Source: Blastocatellia bacterium (GTDB lineage Bacteria; Acidobacteriota; Blastocatellia; HR10; J050). Taken from it: 64,000 bases of DNA. Both the position numbers and the translations under genes were made by a program. The stretch is taken from the NCBI GenBank assembly GCA_026985075.1, contig JALSQX010000105.1, positions 186,001 to 250,000 on the forward strand. The letters are read 5' to 3'. Below, piece by piece: positions 47,261 to 55,134 of this stretch. Position 1 is the stretch's first letter. Every line of letters starts with the position of its first letter. Below the pieces are notes generated by a model. It saw nothing but the letters and a program-made list of their open reading frames with translations. It was not told the DNA's origin and ran no database searches.

Positions 47261-47325
47261 GGAGAAAAATTTTCTCCGCACGAATAATTTTCCCTCAAAA
47301 ATGCGTCTATATATAAGTGGAGGTG
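47261..47325 (+). promoter_or_regulatory. ECF-like promoter element, copy 2
   Basis: A second copy of the 45602-45664 element, with GAGAAAAATTTTC, GAAT (47282-47285), an 18-base spacer ending TCAAAAATG and CGTCTAT (from 47304). An ATG at 47328 follows GTGGAGG and opens a ~72-codon Pro/Ser-rich frame that I do not call as a gene. Roughly 70% of positions match between the copies by eye. Confidence 0.5.
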
Positions 47326-47758
47326 CAATGAGGCGGGAACCAACCAATCGTTCAATCGACCTCCTTAGTCCCGCCAGCCTGAGTGGCATGGCCCTGGGCC
47401 TACCCCCAAACAGCCCGAGGATCTCGCCGACACCTCACCGGGCCATGCCACTATGCACATTCTCAACACTGGATTCCTCCTCTTCGGACCGTAGGTCACA
47501 CAACTTCCCTGGTCAATCTGCCCTCAATGCTGTGCTTGTCGGATGAGGATCTTTTCACCGCGCTGTTTCCAGCAGAGTCGGGTGTCACCTGTGGAACTCG
47601 CGCCAATCGTCGGTGATCAGAATGAAGGTAGTCCATTGCGGAGAGACATTGGCCTCGCATCCAGGAGAGCATAAGAGCGATCTCCTGGAGGAGAATGAGC
47701 AGCTCATCGAAGAATCGCCCAGATGAGTGCATGAGAGTGAATCGAGGAGGTGATGCCC

Positions 47759-48398
47759 ATGACGGCACTCTCATGAAAAGCACTGCTGTGTCCTCAATGT
47801 CACTTGGTGTTCTCCACTCGGATCGTCTCCTCTTATAGGCATGGGGGGAAGATACGGACTTCTGCCTACATTTCCGAGGAGAGAATCCGTTGCCCTACTT
47901 CCTTCACCGATGCCCTAAGTGTCATTTTGCCGCTTATGACGAGGAGTTCGATGAGCCGTCTGAGACCATGTCCGAGGAGGATCTCCCCCCGGGACCCTCA
48001 GGACTCAGGGATAAAGCGCTATTCGGATGCTGCCGCTCATTATGCTACGTGGCGTGAGCAGGCCTTACGGATTGCTGACACTTTCATGAGAGCCGTTTGG
48101 TGCGCGCGCCGGGAACGACGCGTAGATGAGGAACGAGCCCTGCTCCGCGAGGCGACGCGGTGGTTCACCAAGGCGCTGGATGGACGAACCGTTGAATCCG
48201 ACCAGCGAGCGACAGTGATATACCTCGCCGGAGAAGTGTATCGCCGCTGCGGGGAGTTCGCCGGAGCAGAGAGCCTCTTCGAGCAAGCGCGAACCGATGG
48301 ATGATGAAACACGCAGGGGGTCGCCTCAGTACATCGAGCGCCAGTTAGCCCTCGCCCGAGCTCGAGATGCGAGGAATACGGTGTTTGAGGAGGGATGA
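47759..48398 (+). pseudogene. Broken DUF2225 gene
   Basis: Pieces in three frames together make a DUF2225 protein of about 213 residues. The ATG at 47759 has GAGGAGG upstream, but the frame meets TGA at 47774. The frame then continues LLCPQCHLVFSTRIVSSYRH. A shift at a GGGGGGAA run (~47845) gives DTDFCLHFRGENPLPYF then HRCPKCHFAAYDEEF. A second shift near ~47990-48010 restores the first frame: HYATWREQALRIADTFMRAV, then a helical part ending AGEVYRRCGEFAGAESLFEQ. A third shift near 48290-48320 gives QYIERQLALARARDA to the stop at 48398. The paired CPxC motifs are the zinc site of the family. Decay or sequence error are both possible; three shifts and a stop favour decay. Confidence 0.7.
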
Positions 48399-48541
48399 GC
48401 CAAAACGGCGGAGGTGCAGAGACCCTCGGTGCGCATGTTATCGCGTTGCCTCTCGCGGGGCGTTGGCCGGGGGACGCCATTCCTGCTCTGCGCATCCGAA
48501 GAGATCTGCATGGGCTATACGTCTTGGCTCCCTCTTGGGGC

Positions 48542-49162
48542 TCAGGGCGAAGGTTCCTTTTTCGATTCGTCGGTTTCAGGCTCAGGCCGTCGTTGCCGTT
48601 CGAGTTTTTCCAGTTCTCTCCTGACTCTCTCGATCGTTCGTTTGACTTCTATGAGCTGTTCACGAAGTTGGTGGTCTTGCTCACTCAGGCGCGCTCGTTC
48701 TTGATCGAGCTGGCGAAGCTCGCGCTGGAGTTGTTTGCGGATTTGCGCGCGCGCTTCCTCTTGGGTGATGAAGGCGCTTCCCGTCACGATGAGCTCCTTA
48801 TCCAGATGTTGTAGTCGTTGATTGATGGCTGCGACCCGCGCATCGATGGCCTGGAGGCGCGCCTCCAGGTCGGCCATCCGTTGCTCTAACAATATCCGAC
48901 GTTGTTCGTAGAGCACCGATTGCCAAAGAATGGTCACTCTGGTCAGGTCTTTCTGGAATCGCTTCAGTTGCTCAGTGAGTTCGCCGAGGCGGTCATTCAG
49001 TCGCTCCATCGATTGGGCGAGTTGTCGGAAAGGACTCTGTTCGGGCGATGGCGACGGCGGAGCTGGTTTGGTGGGCGTTTCCTGCGCCCAGGCGGTCGCC
49101 ACGGACATGAGCATAGAAAGGAGAACGATCCTCCTCGCCAGATAATACCATCGTTGTGTCAT
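48542..49162 (-). CDS. Periplasmic coiled-coil protein
   Basis: 206 residues with a signal peptide (IVLLSMLMSVATAWAQ) followed by a Pro-rich linker. The rest is a long, charged helix (about 45-195) rich in Leu, Gln, Arg and Glu heptads, e.g. SMERLNDRLGELTEQLKRFQ and LEARLQAIDARVAAINQRLQ. It ends in a short Pro/Lys-rich tail. No family-specific motif is seen; it could be a structural periplasmic protein. The start ATG has GGGAG some ten bases upstream. It stands alone between a pseudogene and a plus-strand gene. Confidence 0.65.
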   Translation of the reverse strand: MTQRWYYLARRIVLLSMLMSVATAWAQETPTKPAPPSPSPEQSPFRQLAQSMERLNDRLGELTEQLKRFQKDLTRVTILWQSVLYEQRRILLEQRMADLEARLQAIDARVAAINQRLQHLDKELIVTGSAFITQEEARAQIRKQLQRELRQLDQERARLSEQDHQLREQLIEVKRTIERVRRELEKLERQRRPEPETDESKKEPSP

Positions 49163-49524
49163 GGCATCACTCCCTCCCCTGGGACTCTCACGCTCGCTCC
49201 ATCGAAAAGATATCAGATCGAGACCCTGGGCTCAACTCCTCGGCCGATCGGTCCCAGGCTCACCGGAGAGAAAAAGACCCTCCCAAAGTGCTCGGCGAGA
49301 TGGAGCTTGGGTGCCGCATCGCCCCCAGCGGATGTGGATAGCGTTGGCTCCGCCCTCTGTGTGGTGATCACGGGTGGGGAGAAACACATCCTTTCCCGAG
49401 AGACGCATCGTCCGCCCACTGCTCATGGTGAGGAGAGCCGTTCGATGGGATTTCTCCCGAGGGGTTCGTCACGCCTCGTCAGGGTGACCAGCTCTCGGCC
49501 GGTGCACCACCTCGGAATGGATTG

Positions 49525-49554
49525 TTGACAACCGGAATGGAGACCGGGTATAAG
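49525..49554 (+). promoter_or_regulatory. Promoter before the fatty-acid-hydroxylase-type gene
   Basis: Perfect TTGACA (49525-49530), an 18-base spacer and TATAAG (49549-49554). The expected start is about 25 bases before the ATG at 49585. The rest of the ~420-base gap between 49163 and 49584 shows no gene. Confidence 0.6.
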
Positions 49555-49584
49555 TGATGTGAATCTGAGCGCGAGGGTACAATC

Positions 49585-50175
49585 ATGAAGAGCGGCGATT
49601 GGCGCTACTTCAAACCTTTTTTCCTCTACCCCCCCATTGGCCTGGGACTCCTCATCGGGGCCGGTGCCCATGCCTCGATGTCGAGCTGGATAGGCGGAGG
49701 ATTGTTTCTGGTCGGTATGGCCAGTTGGACGTTGCTCGAATATGTGATTCACCGTGGCCTGTTCCACTTTCCGGCTCGTTCGCCGCGCATGAGGGCGTTC
49801 GTCTATGCGGCTCACTGGGCTCATCATGAGAATCCCACCGATATTCGGCACATCTTCGCTGGACTCTCTACGAGCATTCCGGTGAGCGTGATGTGGTTTC
49901 TCCTGCTCTGGGCTCTATGGCGACAGTGGTCATCGGCGGCGATTGTCTTAACCGGCTCATGGGCCGGATACATCTGTTATGAATTCATCCACTACTCCAT
50001 ACACTTTCGCACGCCACGGACGCGATGGATGCGCTATCTGAAGCGATACCATCTCCTCCATCATTATCAGGATGAGACGACCCGGTTCGGCGTCACCACC
50101 CCGTTGATCGATTGGCTGTTGAGCACTTATCGTCCGGTTTCGGCGAGTGCGAGCCTTCAAGCACAGTCGGATTGA
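49585..50175 (+). CDS. Fatty acid hydroxylase/sterol desaturase family protein
   Basis: A 196-residue integral membrane di-iron enzyme. Four or so hydrophobic segments surround clustered histidines: LEYVIHRGLFHF (about residues 51-62), AAHWAHHENPTD, ICYEFIHYSIHF and YLKRYHLLHHYQDET. These eight or more histidines are the di-iron ligands of the fatty acid 2-hydroxylase/sterol desaturase/carotenoid hydroxylase group. Such enzymes modify membrane lipids or carotenoids; the short form suggests a fatty acid 2-hydroxylase-like or lipid-modifying role, but the substrate is not shown. No neighbouring lipid gene exists to guide it. Confidence 0.85.
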   Translation: MKSGDWRYFKPFFLYPPIGLGLLIGAGAHASMSSWIGGGLFLVGMASWTLLEYVIHRGLFHFPARSPRMRAFVYAAHWAHHENPTDIRHIFAGLSTSIPVSVMWFLLLWALWRQWSSAAIVLTGSWAGYICYEFIHYSIHFRTPRTRWMRYLKRYHLLHHYQDETTRFGVTTPLIDWLLSTYRPVSASASLQAQSD

Positions 50176-50476
50176 GGATCACGGTGTGGCGGGATTCCCT
50201 CAAGCATTCGCTCGGCCGGCAGATGGGCGATGTTAAGACCTTCAGCGTTCTCCCTCAGAGTGGAGCGAGAGGCCAGGAATGAAGCTGAGTCGCCATATAG
50301 ACTCAACAATTTGACGGCATGCCTCTCAGAGTGAAATGAGAGCCAGGGGCCATGAAGTGGGGGAGGATAGCCGATGAACACGTCCCCTCAGCCCTGTGGC
50401 CGGAGGGGACGAGCGGGTGAACGTGAGCCTCACCTGAGGGAGACTCACGTCCACTCCACTCAGTGGGGATTTGACC
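50176..50476. repeat. Intergenic region with degenerate direct repeats
   Basis: About 300 bases downstream of both flanking genes. CTCAGAGTG-AG-GAGAG-CCAGG is repeated at about 50253-50283 and 50325-50355 with several mismatches; the second copy contains a CTCTCA/TGAGAG stem. No gene or clear terminator is seen. Confidence 0.4.
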
Positions 50477-53400
50477 TCAGAATACCAGCCGAAAACCTAA
50501 TTGAATGCGGCGAGGATCGAAAGCTGAGGTGAATCCGAGCGGTTCGCTCGGTCGGCGATCCTTCCGCCCGTGGAGATCGAACGGTGGACCAATGAGCCCG
50601 ACAGTATTGTTGATGCTGGCGAAGTTGAGTCGATTGAACAGATTGAACGACTCGAACATGAGTTCCACGTACCGTCGCTCAGATCCCAGACCGACTCGGC
50701 GCGTCACCCGCAAATCGAATGTCCAGAAGTTCGGACCGCGGCCCGTATTTCGACCGGCGAACGGTGGGCGATCGGTCGTCGAGTGCCGATCTCCGTTGAT
50801 ATCCGATCCCACGAGCAGGTTGAACGGTCGGGCGCTGTTGGCCCGCAGGATGGGCGTGATCATGAACCTGGAGAACACGCGAGCCAGCGGGTGACGGCCG
50901 GGACCGCCTTGGAAGGGGCTCTCCAGCACCGCGTAGACGACCAGCTTGTGTCGTTGATCGAATGCCGACAACGACCGTTCGGCCCGCAGGTTGGTTTGAT
51001 CGGAAGCTTGGAAGTCGCTGTTGAAATCGGTCACTTCGTCAATGGCTTTGGACAGCGTGTAACTGAACGAGAGACTGACGTGATGGCTGAAGCGTTTGGT
51101 CAGTTCCAGGATGAACCCGTGATAGAACGCGCGCGCCGTGGATTCATAGACGTTGTCCTGTAGTCGAAGCGGATCGACGAAACAACCGATCGGGCACGGC
51201 GGGACATTCCATTGTCGGATGCCCAGCGGGCCAATGGGCGCCGTGGGAAGCAGGTTCTTGTCGCGCGCGCGCGTGATCTTCAACGTCCGCGAGAAAATAT
51301 AACTCACCGATATCGCCCAGTTGCCGGCCAGTTGTCGATCGATGCCCAGGCTCGCCTGCTGGGAGTAGGCGTTGACATAGTCGTCGGAATTGGTGAACAG
51401 CACCGTCAACGGTGGGATGGGACCGTCGTGCGTGATCTGAATGCCAAATTGCGTCAAATCGGATGGTTGAATGGAGCGCGTCGGTGAGGGAATGCCGATC
51501 ACGCCCTGAGCCAGGAGCGTTTGATAGATGTCGGCGGAGGTGAGCGGCTTTCCCGTCATCGGATTGATGACTGGTGCGCCGGTCAATGGGACGAAGATCT
51601 GGGCGATCTGTCGGAAGTTATTGGGGCCAATGGCATTCAAGGCATTGACCACGTAATCGATCTGGAAATAAATGGGCGAATAATAAATGCCATAGCCGCC
51701 TCGGATGGTCGTCTTCCCATCCCCAATGGGGTCCCAGGCAAATCCGATGCGCGGCGCGAAGTTGTTCGTATCAGTGGGGAGCGGATCGCGACGGTCGTCC
51801 AATTCGTAGCGGAGGCCATAGTTGAACGTGAACGTGGGCGTGACCTTCCAACTATCCTGCCAGTAGAAGGCGAAGAAGGGAAGGGTGGCATCGACGGTGG
51901 GATCACCGAATCCCTGCTGGAAGAACTGAGGTGCGCCGAGCTCGAACGCTTGCAAGCCGGTGATCGAGGTCGACTGGAGCTGCGGACTCACTACGAACCC
52001 GGGCAACGGACCGAACTGGAAGCGCCCGGCGAAGAAGGTGTGAGATTCGGTCACGTTCCGGTGGATGAGGAGTTCGCCGCCGAACTTCATATTGTGAGCC
52101 CCGCGCGTGTAACTCATGTTGTCCACGATCTGATAGCGACGGGCGGTGGTGAAGCTGGGCAGGAAAATGTCGCGGTTGAAGAAACCGAATCCGGAGATGT
52201 TCAATTCCGGCCCGATGGGGTCGTTGGGGATCACGTCGAAGGTATTGTAATTCCATTGGGCTCGGAGTTCGTTGATCATTTGGGGGTTGAACACGTGCGT
52301 CCAGGTGATCATCGCGGTACTATCGAACTGTTTGATGACGTTGCCCCGCGAGAAGCCGACCAGCGCTCGGAGATTCTCGTTGCGCTCTTCCAGTTCGGCA
52401 AAGTTATAGCGGAACATGAACTGATTATTGACGTCGAACTGATGATCGAGGCGCACCGACCACAACGTGTTGTTGGCTACGAAGGGGAAGATTCCGCTGT
52501 TGCGTTTGAACAGTTCGATGGTGCTCGGCGAATCGACAGTCAATAGGCCCTCCAGAACCTGAGCGCACGCTGCCGGCGGAAGCAGCACGAAAGGAGGTGC
52601 CGATCCCAGACACTCGACGGGCGTCGAACTCGGATTGGTTCGCAGTTGATCGAGGATTTGTCGCTGTTCCGCCGTCGGCTGGAAGATAGAGAAATCGGTC
52701 AATACGGGGACCACGGCCGACTCATCCTTGTTGAGTTTTTCGAAAGCTCCGAACACGAACGTCCGATCCTTGGTGATGGGGAAGCTCAGCGTACCGCCAT
52801 ACTGCTGGCGGTTCGACGGCGGCTTGACGCGCACCAACTGTCCGTTGACCAGATCTACGGCGAAGGGATCGGCGGCATCCAACGAATCGTGGCGGAAGAA
52901 TCCGAAGATGCTGCCGCGAAACTGATTATCGCCGGACTTGGTGACGATGTTGATCACCCCTCCACTCGCCCCTCCGAACTCCGCCGTATAGTTGCTCCGA
53001 TTGATCTGGAATTCCTGAACGGCCTCTTGACTGACGGTCGGCCGAACGCCACCCGCCTCATCGTTCGCCTCGCCTCCGTCGACGGTGATACTATTGCCCC
53101 GTCCATTACTCCCGTAAAACGATAGTCCGCTTTGCGGCGTTTGGGTCACGCGGAAATCGGTGTTGTCGGCGAAGGCATTCGAATCGACGATGCCCGGAGC
53201 CAGCAAGGTGAACGTGAGGTAGTCCCGGCGATCGATGGGGAGGGCTTCGATGTACCGCTCTTCGATGGTATCCGATTGCTGGGTGCGTTCAGTCTCGATC
53301 AACTGGGGAGCAGCCGTGACTTCCATGACCTCCACGGGCGCTCCGACTTCCAATTGGAAATCCAGCACGGCAATTTGTCCGACGGTGAGCTCAACGTCTT

Positions 53401-53680
53401 TCTTGACCTGCGTCACGAATCCTTCGGCCTCGGCTTTGACTTCGTACTTCCCGGGAGGCAGTAACAGGATGCGATACTCTCCACGTTCGTTGGTTGTCGC
53501 CGTGCGGACCAAAGCACGCTCGCTGTTGGTGGCGGTGATGCGGACATCGGGCAACACCGCTCCCGTGGGATCAGTGACCGTTCCGGTGAGCTCAGCCGTC
53601 GTCGCATGCGACTGAGCCATGACCATCATCGGGGAGAAGAGGAAAATGAGCAGTGAAATCAGTCGATTTGTTTTCATCAT
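50477..53680 (-). CDS. Oar-like TonB-dependent outer-membrane receptor (second)
   Basis: 1067 residues. Signal peptide LISLLIFLFSPMMVMAQ, carboxypeptidase-regulatory domain (~27-110, GTVTDPTGAVLPDVRIT and YRILLLPPGKYEVKAEAEGF), plug (IEALPIDRRDYLTFTLLAPG; SITVDGGEAND; EFQINRSNYTAEFGGASGG) and a ~750-residue barrel ending LGFRLVF with the terminal Phe needed for assembly. A paired cysteine stretch (PPCPIGCF) may form an extracellular disulphide. Its promoter region carries a sigma-54 -24/-12 element, unlike the first receptor at 3898-7002. ATG 53680 and 53677 are both possible starts; the second has better spacing to GGAGG. Ligand unknown; no transport genes are adjacent. Confidence 0.93.
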   Translation of the reverse strand: MMKTNRLISLLIFLFSPMMVMAQSHATTAELTGTVTDPTGAVLPDVRITATNSERALVRTATTNERGEYRILLLPPGKYEVKAEAEGFVTQVKKDVELTVGQIAVLDFQLEVGAPVEVMEVTAAPQLIETERTQQSDTIEERYIEALPIDRRDYLTFTLLAPGIVDSNAFADNTDFRVTQTPQSGLSFYGSNGRGNSITVDGGEANDEAGGVRPTVSQEAVQEFQINRSNYTAEFGGASGGVINIVTKSGDNQFRGSIFGFFRHDSLDAADPFAVDLVNGQLVRVKPPSNRQQYGGTLSFPITKDRTFVFGAFEKLNKDESAVVPVLTDFSIFQPTAEQRQILDQLRTNPSSTPVECLGSAPPFVLLPPAACAQVLEGLLTVDSPSTIELFKRNSGIFPFVANNTLWSVRLDHQFDVNNQFMFRYNFAELEERNENLRALVGFSRGNVIKQFDSTAMITWTHVFNPQMINELRAQWNYNTFDVIPNDPIGPELNISGFGFFNRDIFLPSFTTARRYQIVDNMSYTRGAHNMKFGGELLIHRNVTESHTFFAGRFQFGPLPGFVVSPQLQSTSITGLQAFELGAPQFFQQGFGDPTVDATLPFFAFYWQDSWKVTPTFTFNYGLRYELDDRRDPLPTDTNNFAPRIGFAWDPIGDGKTTIRGGYGIYYSPIYFQIDYVVNALNAIGPNNFRQIAQIFVPLTGAPVINPMTGKPLTSADIYQTLLAQGVIGIPSPTRSIQPSDLTQFGIQITHDGPIPPLTVLFTNSDDYVNAYSQQASLGIDRQLAGNWAISVSYIFSRTLKITRARDKNLLPTAPIGPLGIRQWNVPPCPIGCFVDPLRLQDNVYESTARAFYHGFILELTKRFSHHVSLSFSYTLSKAIDEVTDFNSDFQASDQTNLRAERSLSAFDQRHKLVVYAVLESPFQGGPGRHPLARVFSRFMITPILRANSARPFNLLVGSDINGDRHSTTDRPPFAGRNTGRGPNFWTFDLRVTRRVGLGSERRYVELMFESFNLFNRLNFASINNTVGLIGPPFDLHGRKDRRPSEPLGFTSAFDPRRIQLGFRLVF

Positions 53681-53756
53681 TGGTCCTCCTTTGCGTCCAC
53701 GCCCCTACGGAAACCGAGACGGGTATTCTCGCCTTCCACAATCCTCCATGTAGGTC

Positions 53757-53773
53757 ATGCAAATTGTGTGCCA
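53757..53773 (-). promoter_or_regulatory. Sigma-54 promoter of the second receptor gene
   Basis: Minus strand TGGCAC-ACAAT-TTGCAT, with the invariant GG and GC 10 bases apart. The predicted start lies ~65 bases before the ATG. The match to the element at 45461-45477 extends beyond the core (TCATGCAA and GTGTGCCA on the plus strand, then a G-run). Confidence 0.8.
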
Positions 53774-54050
53774 GGGGGGAGGAAAAAGTCAACCGTCTCA
53801 ACATCAAAACGTTAGCTCTCGGCCGAGAGTCGCCGGTTTCCAAATTTTCGGAAATTCCATCCGAAAAATCGGAAGCCCTCAAGTCGCGCGCTGGCCGGGT
53901 GATCGTTTCGACTTTTTGGTGCCGATGAAAACAAAAGTTCCGGCTCGGTGGGCGATGAGCACATCGATCGACACAGAAACGGCGGGATTCTCACAGATCA
54001 CCCCAAAAGGCACATCGTTACGCTCCCCGCTCATAGCGTGAAATCCGACT

Positions 54051-54153
54051 CCTCCCCGCGGACCAGCTGCGGAGCTTCCCAGACAGAGGGAAGAAAATGC
54101 CATGAACGAGCTGACATCGTGAGGCCTCCCCGCAGACGAGCTGCGAGACTTCC
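54051..54153. repeat. Pair of 29-base imperfect direct repeats
   Basis: Copies at 54051-54079 and 54125-54153, starting CCTCCCCGC and ending CTTCC, match at about 24 of 29 positions, and each contains a small internal GCAGCT-type inverted motif. They lie in the ~650-base gap between the receptor promoter and the next gene. The rest of the gap shows a CTCTCGGCCGAGAG palindrome (about 53818-53831) and no gene. Confidence 0.45.
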
Positions 54154-54250
54154 ATTGATGCAAATCCCGCCTCTCGCCGTGCCGATCCGGGTTCGATCCG
54201 CTCCCCCTTCCCAGAACCTTCTTTGGAACAATGATCTGGCCGGAATGTGC

Positions 54251-54280
54251 TTCCCTCAGCTAGTGGGGCTATGCTATACT
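54251..54280 (+). promoter_or_regulatory. Possible promoter of the secreted protein gene
   Basis: TTCCCT (54251-54256), an 18-base spacer and TATACT (54275-54280). The -10 box is good, the -35 box weak. The predicted start is about 48 bases before the ATG at 54335. Confidence 0.4.
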
Positions 54281-54334
54281 AGCGGCGCTTTCAGGCGGAA
54301 GGTAGTAGAAAATCTGATTAAGAGGAGGAAGGCC

Positions 54335-54856
54335 ATGAATGTGAAACTATTGATGCGAAGACCCCTCGTCGTACTGGTCATCATGGTTGGTCTTGGCGTG
54401 GTCGCGATGAGTGCTGTATCCCATTGGAACGACAGTTCGGTAGCGCGCGCCCAGGCGGGATTTTCGGCCGCCAGCTTCCAGGGCACGTATGCCTTCGTCA
54501 CGGCTGGTGGGAGCATTGACGAAGCGACCTTGGGGATACTGGTCGCCGACGGAAATGGCAATATCACCTCCGGATCATTGACGTTGAACGTTCCCGCTTC
54601 GGTCCTCGCTCCTGGGGCGCCCGGCCGGACGGTGATTCCCGCCACGGTGACGCAGGGCAGCTATACAGTTAACGCCAATGGGACGGGAACGGCGACGGCT
54701 ACCGTCAATACGCCAGGCGGGACGTTAGAGCGCTCGTTCGATTTCGTCATTGCTCAGGCTGACGGCTCACTCGCCACGGAGATCTTCCTGGCCCAGCGGG
54801 AGCCAACGCTCACCGAAGAACTCGGCTATTTCAAGCTCAAGCGGTTATCGGAATAG
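54335..54856 (+). CDS. Secreted protein of unknown function (acidobacterial type)
   Basis: 173 residues. A signal peptide (VVLVIMVGLGVVAMSAVS) precedes a small beta-rich domain with SFQGTYAFVTAGGSIDEATL, then LVADGNGNITSGSLTLN, then TQGSYTVNANGTGTATATVN. This FxGTYAF / DGNGNIT / GSYTVNANGTG pattern recurs in many secreted acidobacterial proteins, but no activity is known. ATG 54335 follows GAGGAGG at five-base distance and replaces a longer open frame that begins upstream without a ribosome site. It has a predicted promoter and stands alone. Confidence 0.75.
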   Translation: MNVKLLMRRPLVVLVIMVGLGVVAMSAVSHWNDSSVARAQAGFSAASFQGTYAFVTAGGSIDEATLGILVADGNGNITSGSLTLNVPASVLAPGAPGRTVIPATVTQGSYTVNANGTGTATATVNTPGGTLERSFDFVIAQADGSLATEIFLAQREPTLTEELGYFKLKRLSE

Positions 54857-55091
54857 TCTGGTGAACGGAGTGGCGCCGGCCATCAACGGGCACCGTTGAT
54901 CATGTTCCTCGTGGGCGTCAGCTCACGAGCGACTCGTTGAATCATATATCCACCTTCCAGTGTGGGCCCGGGCACAGAGGGCGATTTTTGTGGAAACAAA
55001 AAAAAATAAGTCCGCCTCAGACTCATGTCCCATTGCCATATGAGATCCCGGCTCGGCTGCCCTACCTGCTGTTCTCTTGAGAGAGGCATGA

Positions 55092-55130
55092 AAGAAGCCG
55101 TGTCTTCATTGAGCGAGGACGCGGCTTCTT
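55092..55130 (-). terminator. Hairpin after pyruvate kinase gene
   Basis: Arms AAGAAGCCGTGTC (55092-55104) and GACGCGGCTTCTT (55118-55130) pair over 13 positions with one G-U-type mismatch; the loop is 13 bases. It starts 4 bases after the minus-strand stop codon of pyk. The T-run behind it is weak (TTCTTTC). Confidence 0.55.
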
Positions 55131-55134
55131 CATC

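Noticed and set aside
47774-47776. In-frame TGA in the DUF2225 gene as a selenocysteine codon
   Set aside because: The family has no selenoprotein members that I know of, there is no SECIS-like hairpin directly after it, and three frameshifts show that the gene is broken.
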